Part shown: in pieces, positions 1-12,100 of the stretch
Numbering within the stretch: the stretch's first letter is position 1
Layout: the number at the start of each line of letters is the position of its first letter
Assembly (NCBI RefSeq): GCF_932526225.1
Contig: NC_064034.1
Location: 1,228,001 to 1,288,000, forward strand
Direction: 5' to 3'
Source of the DNA: Nematostella vectensis
Taxonomy: Eukaryota > Cnidaria > Anthozoa > Actiniaria > Edwardsiidae
Length of the DNA: 60,000 nt
Notes under the pieces: model-generated
Databases searched by the model: none
What the model saw: the letters and a program-made list of their open reading frames with translations, nothing else
What the model was told of the DNA's origin: nothing
Position numbers and translations under genes: made by a program

Positions 1-831
1 TTCGGTCCATGGCGACATGACCGTGACCAAGGCCGCATGCGCCACGAGGCGCAAACAGATGAATGGCGCCCAGCAGAACACAAACGCGCCCACCACTATC
101 GCCGTTGTCTTTGCGACCCGAGCCTCGAGAAGAAACGTCCTGTACCGCAAACTTTGGATGGTCTGGAGGTGCACCCTCTTACGAGATTGCACCAGTAGTT
201 TGACGAAGATAGCCGTGTAGCAGGCGATGATCAGAGCGAACTGCAAGCAAAGTCCGCCCAGAGAAGCCACCGTAAATATGAAGTAATGCTCGTAGCTTTG
301 ATTCTGGACGTCCGAAGCAATGAGCGCACCGTAGATGCTAGAGAGAAGCCACGAGATAGTGACCATGATTCCTAGCCGTCTTGCTGTCAGGATGGTTAAG
401 TGGCGAAGGGGTAACATCACGGCAGCCATCCTCTCGATACTGATAATCACTAGTGTGGACACAGACGCGAGCACGGACGTGTTCAGCACGAAGCCGCGTA
501 CGTGAGAGAGCATCCCGTAACAGCGCCCATGTATTAGGCCTACCATCCATGCGGAGAACAAGGGCAGAGAGAGCGAGACCATTAAATCAGCCATCGCCAG
601 GTTGAATAGAAGGTAGTGGGGGGTGTTACGAAGTTCATAGCTCCGGAGTACAGTAAAGCATACTAGTAGGTTCCCAATACTCCCGAGCAGCCCGACAACG
701 AGACTAGTAGAACTGAGTACAACGCCCGGGCCGAACCCGTAATGACAAGGCCAGGCTGTGTAGGTCACGTTGTCGGCGAGGACCAAGGTTTGGTTGAAGT
801 GCGACATGTTTCCTCGATTCTTTAATAACAT
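1..831 (-). CDS. Class A (rhodopsin-like) GPCR, intronless, 5' part only
   Basis: The frame is open for 277 codons from ATG at 831 (second in-frame ATG at 807) to the window edge, with an in-frame TAG just upstream of 831. Hallmarks by residue: GN of TM1 at 53-54, LAMAD of TM2 at 78-82, ERM in the DRY position after TM3 at 133-135, and FVFCWAPF of TM6 at 250-257. Sequons NQT (13) and NVT (21) lie in the short N-terminus, as expected for an extracellular end. TM7 and the tail are outside the window. The ligand cannot be told; amine, peptide or orphan receptor all remain possible. No intron interrupts the coding part. It probably lies antisense within an intron of the USP24 gene, whose N-terminal half is not in the window. 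Confidence 0.9.
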   Translation of the reverse strand, partial: MLLKNRGNMSHFNQTLVLADNVTYTAWPCHYGFGPGVVLSSTSLVVGLLGSIGNLLVCFTVLRSYELRNTPHYLLFNLAMADLMVSLSLPLFSAWMVGLIHGRCYGMLSHVRGFVLNTSVLASVSTLVIISIERMAAVMLPLRHLTILTARRLGIMVTISWLLSSIYGALIASDVQNQSYEHYFIFTVASLGGLCLQFALIIACYTAIFVKLLVQSRKRVHLQTIQSLRYRTFLLEARVAKTTAIVVGAFVFCWAPFICLRLVAHAALVTVMSPWTE

Positions 832-1230
832 GATATCGCCTTCCTATCTTTTATGCCCTACCGGTACAACTTCAACACTGTCTTTGTTCTCTGTAGCGTG
901 AGAAAAAATGCTCGAAAAGCTTTACGGTTATTTTTGATTTAACCCCTTGTGGAGCAAACGATCGTGTCTTTCGCCAGTCAGAATCAAAGTCTATTCTCTA
1001 ATGTGCTAACAGATCTTTACTGTATTGGGCTAGGGTCGGTGCTGCTGCTTTAAAGTCAGGTTCACCTGCGCAAACAAGGCAATCACGCTCTTGTCAATTA
1101 GCGCGCGAAAAGTCGTATTAGAACCAAACACATCACACTTTTCAAACACGACAATTCAGCTTAAGCGTCAAACCCCTATTTTCTAACAATTATAACACAT
1201 GTGATTTAAACTTATGTTGAATTTCAATTT

Positions 1231-1445
1231 GTTTTTCCTTTTTTCTTTCTCACTAACCGGATACCTTAGTATGAAAAGATACCTTTTTTCTTTCTCACTA
1301 ACCGGATACCTTAGTATCAAAAGATACCTTTTTTCTTTCTCACTAACCGGATACCTTAGTATCAAAAGATACCTTTTTCTTTCTCACTAACCGGATACCT
1401 TAGTATCAAAAGATACCTTTTTTCTTTCTCACTAACCGGATACCT
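1231..1445. repeat. 45-bp minisatellite, ~5 copies
   Basis: Direct tandem repeat with period 45 and near-identical units containing CTCACTAACCGGATACC. Because 45 is a multiple of three, one frame stays open across it (1183-1365 minus), but the resulting peptide is pure repeat and not a gene. Confidence 0.9.
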
Positions 1446-2003
1446 GTAAATGGATGATTCATACAGAGAGGAAGATGGAATTTGAAGCACTTTTTTAATT
1501 TGAAGCAAATTTACGAATTGACCATAAATTTATGGAATCTGCTGACAGAAGTCACTGCAATAAACTCTGTTCTTGTCTTCTTTGTTCAGCTGGTCTGCCT
1601 CATCCGAGGTTTATTTTTAGTGTTTCCATTTATTGAAGTACACTATCTTGCTCCACTGGCAGAATACCCTGAATTTTCGTAAATGTACGAGTGAACAATA
1701 GTGATTTTTTTTTCAAAAGTAAAACTCGCCAGTGTGAATATTGTGACTAGGTTTTGTTTGTTATTTTTTTAAACGGAAGTTAATTGTTGAATGATGTCCT
1801 GGGATACAAATGCCCCAAAAATCACGATAAATTATAAATTTATATTGACACATAGAAATATCTTGACAGAATAGCTTTGATATTTCTATCTGTTTATCTG
1901 TCCAAAAAAATCTAATAAATCTCGTACGTACTTCCTAATCGTGAAACGAAATATTAATTGCTGTTTGGAACCACGAAATAATCATTACAGCACTCGGATT
2001 ATG
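1446..2003. other. AT-rich stretch with no recognised gene
   Basis: A short open frame at 1482-1682 (plus) has no domain and no splice context. I see nothing else here. If USP24 extends to the left, this is intron. Confidence 0.5.
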
Positions 2004-3694
2004 CAAAAGCTCGTGCAATATTTTAAAGCTCGTGCAATATTTTAAAGCTCGTGCAATATTTTAAAGCTCGTGTAATATTTTAAAGCTCGTGCAATATTTT
2101 AAAGCTCGTGTAATATTTTAAAGCTCGTGTAATATTTTAAAGCTCGTGTAATATTTTAAAGCTCGTGTAATATTTTAAAGCTCGTGTAATATTTTAAAGC
2201 TCGTGCAATATTTTAAAGCTCGTGTAATATTTTAAAGCTCGTGTAATATTTTAAAGCTCGTGTAATATTTTAAAGCTCGTGTAATATTTTAAAGCTCGTG
2301 CAATATTTTAAAGCTCGTGTAATATTTTAAAGCTCGTGTAATATTTTTAAAGCTCGTGCAATATTTTAAAGCTCGTGCAATATTTTAAAGCTCGTGCAAT
2401 ATTTTAAAGCTCGTGCAATATTTTAAAGCTCGTGTAATATTTTAAAGCTCGTGTAATATTTTAAAGCTCGTGCAATATTTTAAAGCTCGTGCAATATTTT
2501 AAAGCTCGTGCAATATTTTAAAGCTCGTGCAATATTTTAAAGCTCGTGCAATATTTTAAAGCTCGTGCAATATTTTAAAGCTCGTGCAATATTTTAAAGC
2601 TCGTGCAATATTTTAAAGCTCGTGCAATATTTTAAAGCTCGTGCAATATTTTAAAGCTCGTGTAATATTTTAAAGCTCGTGTAATATTTTAAAGCTCGTG
2701 CAATATTTTAAAGCTCGTGCAATATTTTAAAGCTCGTGCAATATTTTAAAGCTCGTGCAATATTTTAAAGCTCGTGCAATATTTTAAAGCTCGTGCAATA
2801 TTTTAAAGCTCGTGCAATTTTTTAAAGCTCGTGCAATATTTTAAAGCTCGTGCAATATTTTAAAGCTCGTGCAATATTTTAAAGCTCGTGCAATATTTTA
2901 AAGCTCGTGCAATATTTTAAAGCTCGTGTAATATTTTAAAGCTCGTGTAATATTTTAAAGCTCGTGTAATATTTTAAAGCTCGTGCAATATTTTAAAGCT
3001 CGTGTAATATTTTAAAGCTCGTGTAATATTTTAAAGCTCGTGTAATATTTTAAAGCTCGTGCAATATTTTAAAGCTCGTGCAATATTTTAAAGCTCGTGC
3101 AATATTTTAAAGCTCGTGTAATATTTTAAAGCTCGTGTAATATTTTAAAGCTCGTGTAATATTTTAAAGCTCGTGCAATATTTTAAAGCTCGTGCAATAT
3201 TTTAAAGCTCGTGCAATATTTTAAAGCTCGTGTAATATTTTAAAGCTCGTGCAATATTTTAAAGCTCGTGCAATATTTTAAAGCTCGTGCAATATTTTAA
3301 AGCTCGTGCAATATTTTAAAGCTCGTGCAATATTATAAAGCTCGTGCAATATTATAAAGCTCGTGCAATATTTTAAAGCTCGTGCAATATTTTAAAGCTC
3401 GTGCAATATTTTAAAGCTCGTGCAATATTTTAAAGCTCGTGCAATATTTTAAAGCTCGTGCAATATTTTAAAGCTCGTGCAATATTTTAAAGCTCGTGCA
3501 ATATTTTAAAGCTCGTGTAATATTTTAAAGCTCGTGTAATATTTTAAAGCTCGTGTAATATTTTAAAGCTCGTGTAATATTTTAAAGCTCGTGTAATATT
3601 TTAAAGCTCGTGTAATATTTTAAAGCTCGTGTAATATTTTAAAGCTCGTGTATTATTTTAAAGCTCGTATAATATTTTAAAGCTCATATAATAT
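2004..3694. repeat. 19-bp minisatellite, ~89 copies, two interspersed variants
   Basis: The unit is AAAGCTCGTGYAATATTTT. Nearly every unit is identical except for C or T at the Y position; runs of C-type and T-type units alternate along the array. Rare extra variants occur (one extra T near 2345, TTTTT near 2818, TATTATAA near 3335-3355). The array ends in decayed units at 3660-3694. Confidence 0.95.
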
Positions 3695-4658
3695 GTGAAT
3701 CTCTATGTTTCTATGGCCGTTTATTTTTACTGTTTCAAAACATTTACATTTTTTATATAAAACACCCCATGCTCTACGATATGTACTAGATAATAAACTA
3801 GCTATTAGGGAGCGATTGCCCCTCGATGATCTTAGAACCCGATAAAGTACTTCTTAAAACTCATTAATTATTCAATAAACATATTTTGTTCAACTGCTGT
3901 GAAACAAAAGTCCATGGTCTCTATCTCTTGTGAGTCCGTGCTGTATCGAAAATTGACTTGTACTTATACTTATACGACCAATAACCGTTTTACGGTGTAT
4001 TTCTGTAAATTTAAATTTTTAGAATTTGTAGAGCGCAAATGCGCTTCATATGTGATTGACTTTGTTTGTCAATGTGTAGATACAGACTACTTCACGAAGT
4101 TTACAATCATCAGTGTGAGCTAGTGAACTTGGTCACTGGTCTTATTTCTGTTGCAGGGCACTGTTTGTTAAATCGAGTAGACGGTGAAATCTCTGGTTAT
4201 AGCAGACTGAGTCTTGCAAATATCAATTTTGTTGTTCAAATTTCGCTTAAAACATAAGCAAATCTTTCTGTCTTTTGCTGTTTGCTTGTGTTTTGTATTC
4301 CGTTATCATTAAGGCTTATTTTCAGAAGTGCTTATATATAAAGCTACTAACGTAAACTCTGTTCAGTCCCGCATTCACCTGGGTGTGTAATCCAGTTCCC
4401 TCTCCACTCTTTTAGAATCTGGATCTGTTTCTGTTGTATAAAAGCCCCCCCCCCCTCGTAAACAAATCCGTTTACCTGATTTGTGAAATGGCTATTGAAT
4501 AATTAATGCGTTTTTGAACTATTGACGAATAATTGTCTAACTGTTGATTATGGTGTAGACATATGAATGCACATTTTCTTAATTGTCATCTCTTCAAATT
4601 CTTTAATTGCCAACCATGGGAAAGATGTCAGCCTAACATAAGATGTGTTGTATTGCAG
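3695..4658. other. Non-coding stretch upstream of the first recognised USP24 exon
   Basis: Presumably USP24 intron. A ttgcag acceptor-like site at 4151-4156 precedes a short open stretch, but the following donor would be poor (gttata) and I could not match the peptide to USP24. A C-tract lies near 4446-4456. Nothing else is supported. Confidence 0.45.
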
Positions 4659-6179
4659 GTCAAGCCATCATTCGTGACTTACTGGGCGATTTTCTCTTCC
4701 CTGCATCCAAGCTCATATTCGAGACGAGAGGAACTCCTAACAAAAGTGCTATCGTCGATGTCTACCCAAAGTAAGATATTGGAAGCGCAACTATCCTTAT
4801 ATAGACGTTTTTATAAGTTTTTATAAATTTTATAAAAAGGGGTAAATGTCTATTAGTATTGTATCTCAGACCTTCAGGTCGTCTATTAGTATGTTATCTC
4901 AGAGGTCGTCTATCAGTTTGGTCTCTCAGACCTTCAGGTCGTTTATAAGTTTTGTATAATAGACCTTCAGGTCGTCTATTAGTATGGTATCTCAGAGGTC
5001 GTCTATCAGTTTGGTATCTCAGACCTTCAGGTCGTTTATAAGTTTTGTATAATAGACCTTCAGGTCGTCTATTAGTATGGTATCTCAGAGGTCGTCTATC
5101 AGTTTGGTATCTCAGACCTTCAGGTCGTTTATAAGTTTTGTATAATAGACCTTCAGGTCGTCTATTAGTATGGTATCTCAGAGGTCGTCTATCAGTTTGG
5201 TCTCTCAGACCTTCAGGTCGTTTATAAGTTTTGTATAATAGACCTTCAGGTCGTTTATAAGTTTTGTATAATAGACCTTCAGGTCGTTTGTCAGTATGGT
5301 ATCTTAGAGGTCGTCTATCAGTTTGGTATCTCAGACCTTCAGGTCGTCTATTAGTATGGTATCTCAGAGGTCGTCTATCAGTTTGGTCTCTCAGACCTTC
5401 AGATCGTTTATAAGTTTGTATAATAGACCTTCAGGTCGTTTATAAGTTTTGTATAATAGACCTTCAGGTCGTTTGTCAGTATGGTATCTTAGAGGTCGTC
5501 TATCAGTTTGGTATCTCAGACCTTCAGGTCGTTTATAAGTTTTGTATAATAGACCTTCAGATCGTTTATAAGTTTGTATAATAGACCTTCAGGTCGTTTG
5601 TCAGTATGGTATCTTAGAGGTCGTCTATCAGTTTGGTCTCTCAGACCTTCAGGTCGTTTATAAGTTTTGTATAATAGACCTTCAGGTCGTTTGTCAGTAT
5701 GGTATCTTAGAGGTCGTCTATCAGTTTTGTATCTCAGACCTTCAGGTCGTTTATAAGTTTTGTATAATAGACCTTCAGGTCGTTTGTCAGTATGGTATCT
5801 TAGAGGTCGTCTATCAGTTTTGTATCTCAGACCTTCAGGTCGTTTATAAGTTTTGTATAATAGACCTTCAGATCGTTTATAAGTTTGTATAATAGACCTT
5901 CAGGTCGTTTGTCAGTATGATATCTTAGAGGTCGTCTATCAGTTTGGTCTCTCAAACCTTCAGGTCGTTTATTAGTGTGTTATCTCGGAGTTTGTCTATA
6001 AGTATTGTATCCCAGACTTTTGCTTGCTCTTCAGGTGTGTAGGGCCCGATTGCCAGGTGGCGGCTTATGATGTTCTCGTAGAGCTTGCCGAGGGCTGTTG
6101 TGGGAATCTGTTTGACGTTGTCTCAGAGCTCATCAGCATGCACCACACAGGAGAACCCGCCAATTTCAAGGAGTGGGAG
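4659..6179 (+). CDS. USP24: USP24 exons 4659-4770 and 6035-6179, just before the catalytic domain
   Basis: The first exon reads [20 protein letters not shown] and onwards. The second includes [18 protein letters not shown] and ends in KEWE, joining in phase to PPVAPRA of the catalytic exon. Between them lies a 1.26-kb intron filled by a tandem array. These helices correspond to the segment directly before the USP fold in vertebrate USP24. The incoming phase is 1, so at least one further upstream exon is required. Confidence 0.85.
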
Positions 6180-9100
6180 GTACATTGTGAATCAAATGAT
6201 GTTCTGTTTCCTTTATAGTATTGCACCTCCAGAGTAAAAACAGCACCTCAAACACCTGCCGTATCTTGTGTGTCCTGTATTTAGTTTCAGCCCCCTGTCG
6301 CACCGCGTGCAATGTGTAAATTCGTTGGGCTGAAGAATGCAGGCGCCACGTGTTACATGAATTCAGTGCTACAGCAGCTCTACATGCAGCCTGGCATAAG
6401 GGAGGTAAGGAAACCACACCCATGGTTACCATGGAAACCGTTGCTAAGGAATCAGTAGCACGTGATACATGAATTCACTGACACACTTTTTCTCATCGTC
6501 ATCTTTATTTATTCGCTCCCAAATTATAGTTTTTTTCTTTTTCTTTTTTAATAATGTTACGAGAGGTAATTTTACCACACCGTGGTTGCCGCCAAACTTT
6601 ATCCACAAAGTGGAAACCAACTGGATAAGAAACTTTAGTACGATTGTATTATGGATTATGCTTGTTCGTCGCTTTTAGTACTACGATCCCATAATAATTC
6701 GTATGTTTTCTTTACAGTATGTTCTTGGTCTCGACGAAGATTATGTGGAGAAAGATAGGTAATAGTTTCATAACTTGGAAAATCTTGTGATCTCATGGAA
6801 TTACTGCGTTTTTAGGCCTCAAGATACAACTGAGTGGCTATGGTTTCGTGCTGTTGATGTTTGTCTTGTGCTCTGTTAGATCAATGTTGATGTTTGTCTT
6901 GTGCTCTGTTAGATCAATGTTGTTGTTGTTTTGCTTGGTATTGTGGTTTCCCAAATCCAGTCGTTGGGTGGTTTTGTGGCTTAATGTTTTTGTTTTTTGT
7001 CTTGGCAGCGTGTTTCACCAGATCCAAGCCCTGTTTTCTGGTTGCCTGATATTGTTGTTGGTTTTCTTGGCAGCGTGTTTCACCAGATCCAAGCCCTGTT
7101 TTCTGGTTGCCTGATATTGTTGTTGGTTTTCTTGGCAGCGTGTTTCACCAGATCCAAGCCCTGTTTGCTGGTTGCCTGATATTGTTGTTGGTTTTCATGG
7201 CAGCGTGTTTCACCAGATCCAAGCCCTGTTTTCTGGTTGCCTGATATTGTTGTTGGTTTTCTTGGCAGCGTGTTTCACCAGATCCAAGCCCTGTTTGCTG
7301 GTTGCCTGATATTGTTGTTGGTTTTCTTGGCAGCGTGTTTCACCAGATCCAAGCCCTGTTTGCTGGTTGCCTGATATTGTTGTTGGTTTTCTTGGCAGCG
7401 TGTTTTACCAGATCCAGTCCTTGTTTGGTCACCTGATGGACAGCAAGCTGCAGTACTTTGCACCAGAGCAGTTTTGGAAATGCTTCAAGCTGTGGGGCCA
7501 GCCGGTCAATGTCCGGGAACAGCAAGTAAATCAACCTCTCTAATCTCTAACATCTTCCTCGTCATCCCTAACATGGTCCTCTTACTTTTTCCTCGTCATC
7601 CCGTACATGTTTAAACACTTATTATCTTCGAAAGTCTGCTCTCGACTCTTAATCCTTTATGTGTTTTCCATTATTTGCTAGGATGCGTTCGAGTTCTTCT
7701 GTAATCTCACTGACCAGTTGGATGAGCACTTGAAGGTAAGTGTTAATGCTTGGACCCGGGGGCTGATGCACAAAGCTAAGCTAGATCTTAAGTTTTATGG
7801 TATGGAACACAAAGAGCCAAGCTGATGAGATAAATGTCTTTCTTACTTTAAAACCTATTGAAAACGATCTCTATTGCTTTGTGCCTTTTATGTCAGACGG
7901 TAATACCAAAAATGTGGTGAAAACTTCATGAATAGGATCTCTATTGCTTCGCATTTTTCCGTAATGTCAGACTGATATTTTTAAAATATAAAAAGTGCTT
8001 GCATTGTCACTAAAAAAAGCGACCCTGTTGCGACGTGCTCGTTAGTTTTTCTGATTGATTGATCTTAATCTTTAGAGCAAAAAGCAAGACCAGCTGTTCA
8101 AAAAGACATTCTGTGGGATGTTCGCTGATCAGAAGATCTGCAAAGAATGTAATCACAGGTAAGAATTCAGTAATTAATAAATGCTATAGAGGTGAGGTGC
8201 CATTAGCTTTCGCATTTTTTATTTTTAAAGCCACCGTCTCATTGTTAATTATAAGCGTGAAGATGCTTTTCTACTCGCTCCTGGTCAAAATTGGATTAGT
8301 GGGGAAGGTAGCTTTTGTATAATCTCTTTAATTACCCTTGTCTCATTGTCAGATATGAACGCGAAGAAGCTTTCTACTCGCTCCCTGTTACGGTCAAGAA
8401 CCACAACCTCCAAGACTCCCTTGAGCAGTTTGTGAATGGCGAGATTCTTGAGGGGGACAACGCCTACTTCTGTGAAAAGTGCAACAAAAGGGTATGCTCA
8501 GGGTAGTATGATTCCTCTCAAAGCCGTTCTTGCCATCTCTTACGTTACATATCCACAATGTGAGAAGAATAGTAAGTAAGAAAGGATATATGCTCAGTGT
8601 ATGATTCCTACCAAAGCCATTCGTGCCATTTCTTACGCTACACAGATGACATTGAAGGGCAACATAAACCAATATAATAATGTTTGCTTAAAGAAGGACC
8701 TGGTCCAAGTCGTCATTCCCGCTAGACCACCTCAAGTGCTGAGCTTTATAGATATCGAAAACGCAGAGCCATAGATTAAACTTGATTTTATCTTTTTTTC
8801 TTTCTGTTTTTAAAAAATTAGTTATTTTTGCACTAGTGATGTTCTTATAGATTTTATTTCGAACTTGATCATATTTTTTTATTGTCACGGACCTCTGTCC
8901 TCTAGTCTAGCGGGAATGACGACTTTTCACGACAGGCACGTGCTCTAGATACGATCCATGTTTAACTTGAGTAAGCTTTGTATGATGAGCTATTGTGGTT
9001 TTCTTTTTGTGTCCAGCGGACTACCGTGAAGCGCATGTGCATCAAGACTCTACCCCCTGTGCTGGTCATTCAGCTCAAGAGGTTTGGGTACGACTGGGAG

Positions 9101-12100
9101 GCGGGGCGTGCGCTCAAGTTCGATGACTACTTTGAAGTAGGTAGCCTGTTTGACCTGCTTGTGACGCCTGACAGGGACAGTGCGGAGGGACGCAAGCTAA
9201 TTGTTTTTTTTTAATTGCAATTTTTTACCAGCTTCCTGGCATATTTTCCCAGAAAACTAGAGCAAACAAAAGGCTATAATTTTTATGGTAGCAGAACGAA
9301 CGATTGTGTTTGCCAGGGCACACGCATACGTCTTTACCTGGGAGGCAGGACGTGTACTTATAAATAATATGATAACTTTGAGGTAGATAATTTGTTGGGA
9401 AACCTGTCTGTACGCATTAGCCTAACATAAGCAACACCTGATGTAGGGGGAAGTATGTACAGTACCTCGCATACGTATATTATAGAAAAGTTTCGTTTCT
9501 CCCTGTCGATGATGAGGTCTGATGTTCTTCCTATGTGAGGGCTAGGTCTGATGTTCTTCCTATGTGAGGGCTAGGTCTGATGTTCTTCCTATGTGAGGAC
9601 TAGGTCCAATGTTCTTCCTATGTGAGGGCTAGGTCCAATGTTCTTCCTATGTGAGGGCTAGGTCCAATGTTCTTCCTATATGAGGGCTAGGTCTGATGTT
9701 CTTGCTATGTGAGGGCTAGGTCCAATGTTCTTCCTATGTGAGGGCTAGGTCTGATGTTCTTCCCATGTGAGGGCTAGGTCTGATGTTCTTCCTATCTGAG
9801 GGCTAGGTCTGATGTTCTTCCTATGTGAGGGCTATGTCTGATGTTCTTCCTATGTGAGGGCTAGGTCTGATGTTCTTCCTATGTGAGGGCTAGGTCTGAT
9901 GTTCTTCCCATGTGAGGGCTAGGTCTGATGTTCTTCCTATGTGAGGGCTAGGTCTGATGTTCTTCCTATGTGAGGGCTAGGTCTGATGTTCTTCCCATGT
10001 GAGGGCTAGGTCTGATGTTCTTCCTATGTGAGGGCTAGGTCCAATGTTCTTCCTATGTGAGGGTTAGGTCTAATGTCCGTCCTATGTGAGGGCTAGGTCT
10101 GATGTTCTTCCCATGTGAGGGCTACGTCTGATGTTCTTCCTATGTGAGGACTAGGTCTGATGTTCTTCCTATGTGAGGGCTATGTCTGATGTTCTTCCTA
10201 TGTGAGGGCTAGGTCTGATGTTCTTCCTATGTGAGGACTAGGTCTGATGTTCTTCCTATGTGAGGGCTAGGTCTGATGTTCTTCCTATGTGAGGGCTAGG
10301 TCTAATGTTCTTCCTATGTGAGGGCTAGGTCTGATGTTCTTCCTATGTGAGGGCTAGGTCTGATGTTCTTCCTATGTGAGGGCTATGTCTGATGTTCTTC
10401 CTGTGTGAGGGCTAGGTCTGATGTTCTTCCTTTTTGAGGGCTAGGTCTGATGTTCTTCCTATGTGAGGACTAGGTCTGATGTTCTTCCCATGTGAGGACT
10501 AGGTCTGATGTTCTTCCTATGTGAGGGCTAGGTCTGATGTTCTTCCTATGTGAGGGCTAGGTCTGATGTTCTTCCCATGTGAGGGCTAGGTCTGATGTTC
10601 TTCCTATGTGAGGGCTAGGTCTGATGTTCTTCCCATGTGAGGGCTACGTCTGATGTTCTTCCTATGTGAGGACTAGGTCTGATGTTCTTCCTATGTGAGG
10701 GCTATGTCTGATGTTCTTCCTATGTGAGGGCTAGGTCTGATGTTCTTCCTATGTGAGGGCTAGGTCTGATGTTCTTCCTATGTGAGGGCTATGTCTGATG
10801 TTCTTCCTATGTGAGGGCTAGGTCTGATGTTCTTCCTATGTGAGGGCTATGTCTGATGTTCTTCCTATGTGAGGGCTATGTCTGATGTTCTTCCTATGTG
10901 AGGGCTATGTCTGATGTTCTTCCTATGTGAGGGCTATGTCTGATGTTCTTCCCATGTGAGGGCTAGGTCTGATGTTCTTCCTATGTGAGGACTAGGTCTG
11001 ATGTTCTTCCCATGTGAGGACTAGGTCTGATGTTCTTCCTATGTGAGGACTAGGTCTGATGTTCTTCCTATGTGAGGACTAGGTCTGATGTTCTTCCTAT
11101 GTGAGGGCTAGGTCTGATGTTCTTCCTATGTGGGGGCTATGTCTGATGTTCTTCCTATATGAGGGCTAGGTCTGATGTTCTTCCTATGTGAGGACTAGGT
11201 CTGATGTTCTTCCTATGTGAGGGCTAGGTCTGATGTTCTTTCTATGTGAGGGCTAGGTCTGATGTTCTTCCTATGTGGGGGTTAGGTCTGATGTTCTTTC
11301 TATGTGGGGGCTATGTCTGATGTTCTTCCTATGTGAGGGCTAGGTCTGATGTTCTTCCTATGTGAGGGCTATGTCTGATGTTCTTCCTATGTGAGGGCTA
11401 GGTCTGATGTTCTTCCTATGTGAGGGCTATGTCTGATGTTCTTCCTATCTGAGGGCTAGGTCTGATGTTCTTCCTATGTGAGGGCTAGGTCCAATGTTCT
11501 TCCTATGTGAGGGCTAGGTCTGATGTTCTTTCTATGTGAGGGCTAGGTCTGATGTTCTTCCTATGTGGGGGTTAGGTCTGATGTTCTTTCTATGTGGGGG
11601 CTATGTCTGATGTTCTTCCTATGTGAGGGCTAGGTCTGATGTTCTTCCTATGTGAGGGCTAGGTCTGATGTTCTTCCCATGTGAGGGCTACGTCTGATGT
11701 TCTTCCTATGTGAGGACTAGGTCTGATGTTCTTCCTATGTGAGGGCTATGTCTGATGTTCTTCCCATGTGAGGGCTAGGTCTGATGTTCTTCCTATGTGA
11801 GGGCTAGGTCTGATGTTCTTCCTATGTGAGGGCTAGGTCTGATGTTCTTCCTATGTGAGGGCTAGGTCTGATGTTCTCCCTGTGTTTAATTTCCGTGGAC
11901 TCTCGACGTGGGCTAGGTCTGATGTTATCCCTGTGTTTAATTTCCGTGGACTCTCGACGTGGGCTAGGTCTGATGTTATCCCTGTGTTTAATTTCCGTGG
12001 ACTCTCGACATGGGCTAGGTCTGATCTTATCCCTGTGTTTAGTTTCCGTGGACTCTCGACATGGGCTAGGTCTGATCTTATCCCTGTGTTTAGTTTCCGT

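Noticed and set aside
4157-4257. Upstream USP24 exon after ttgcag at 4151-4156
   Set aside because: The donor that would fit the phase is gttata and the peptide could not be matched; not enough to call.
9515-11880. CRISPR-like regular repeats
   Set aside because: No unique spacers; units are contiguous 29-bp tandem copies in an animal intron.
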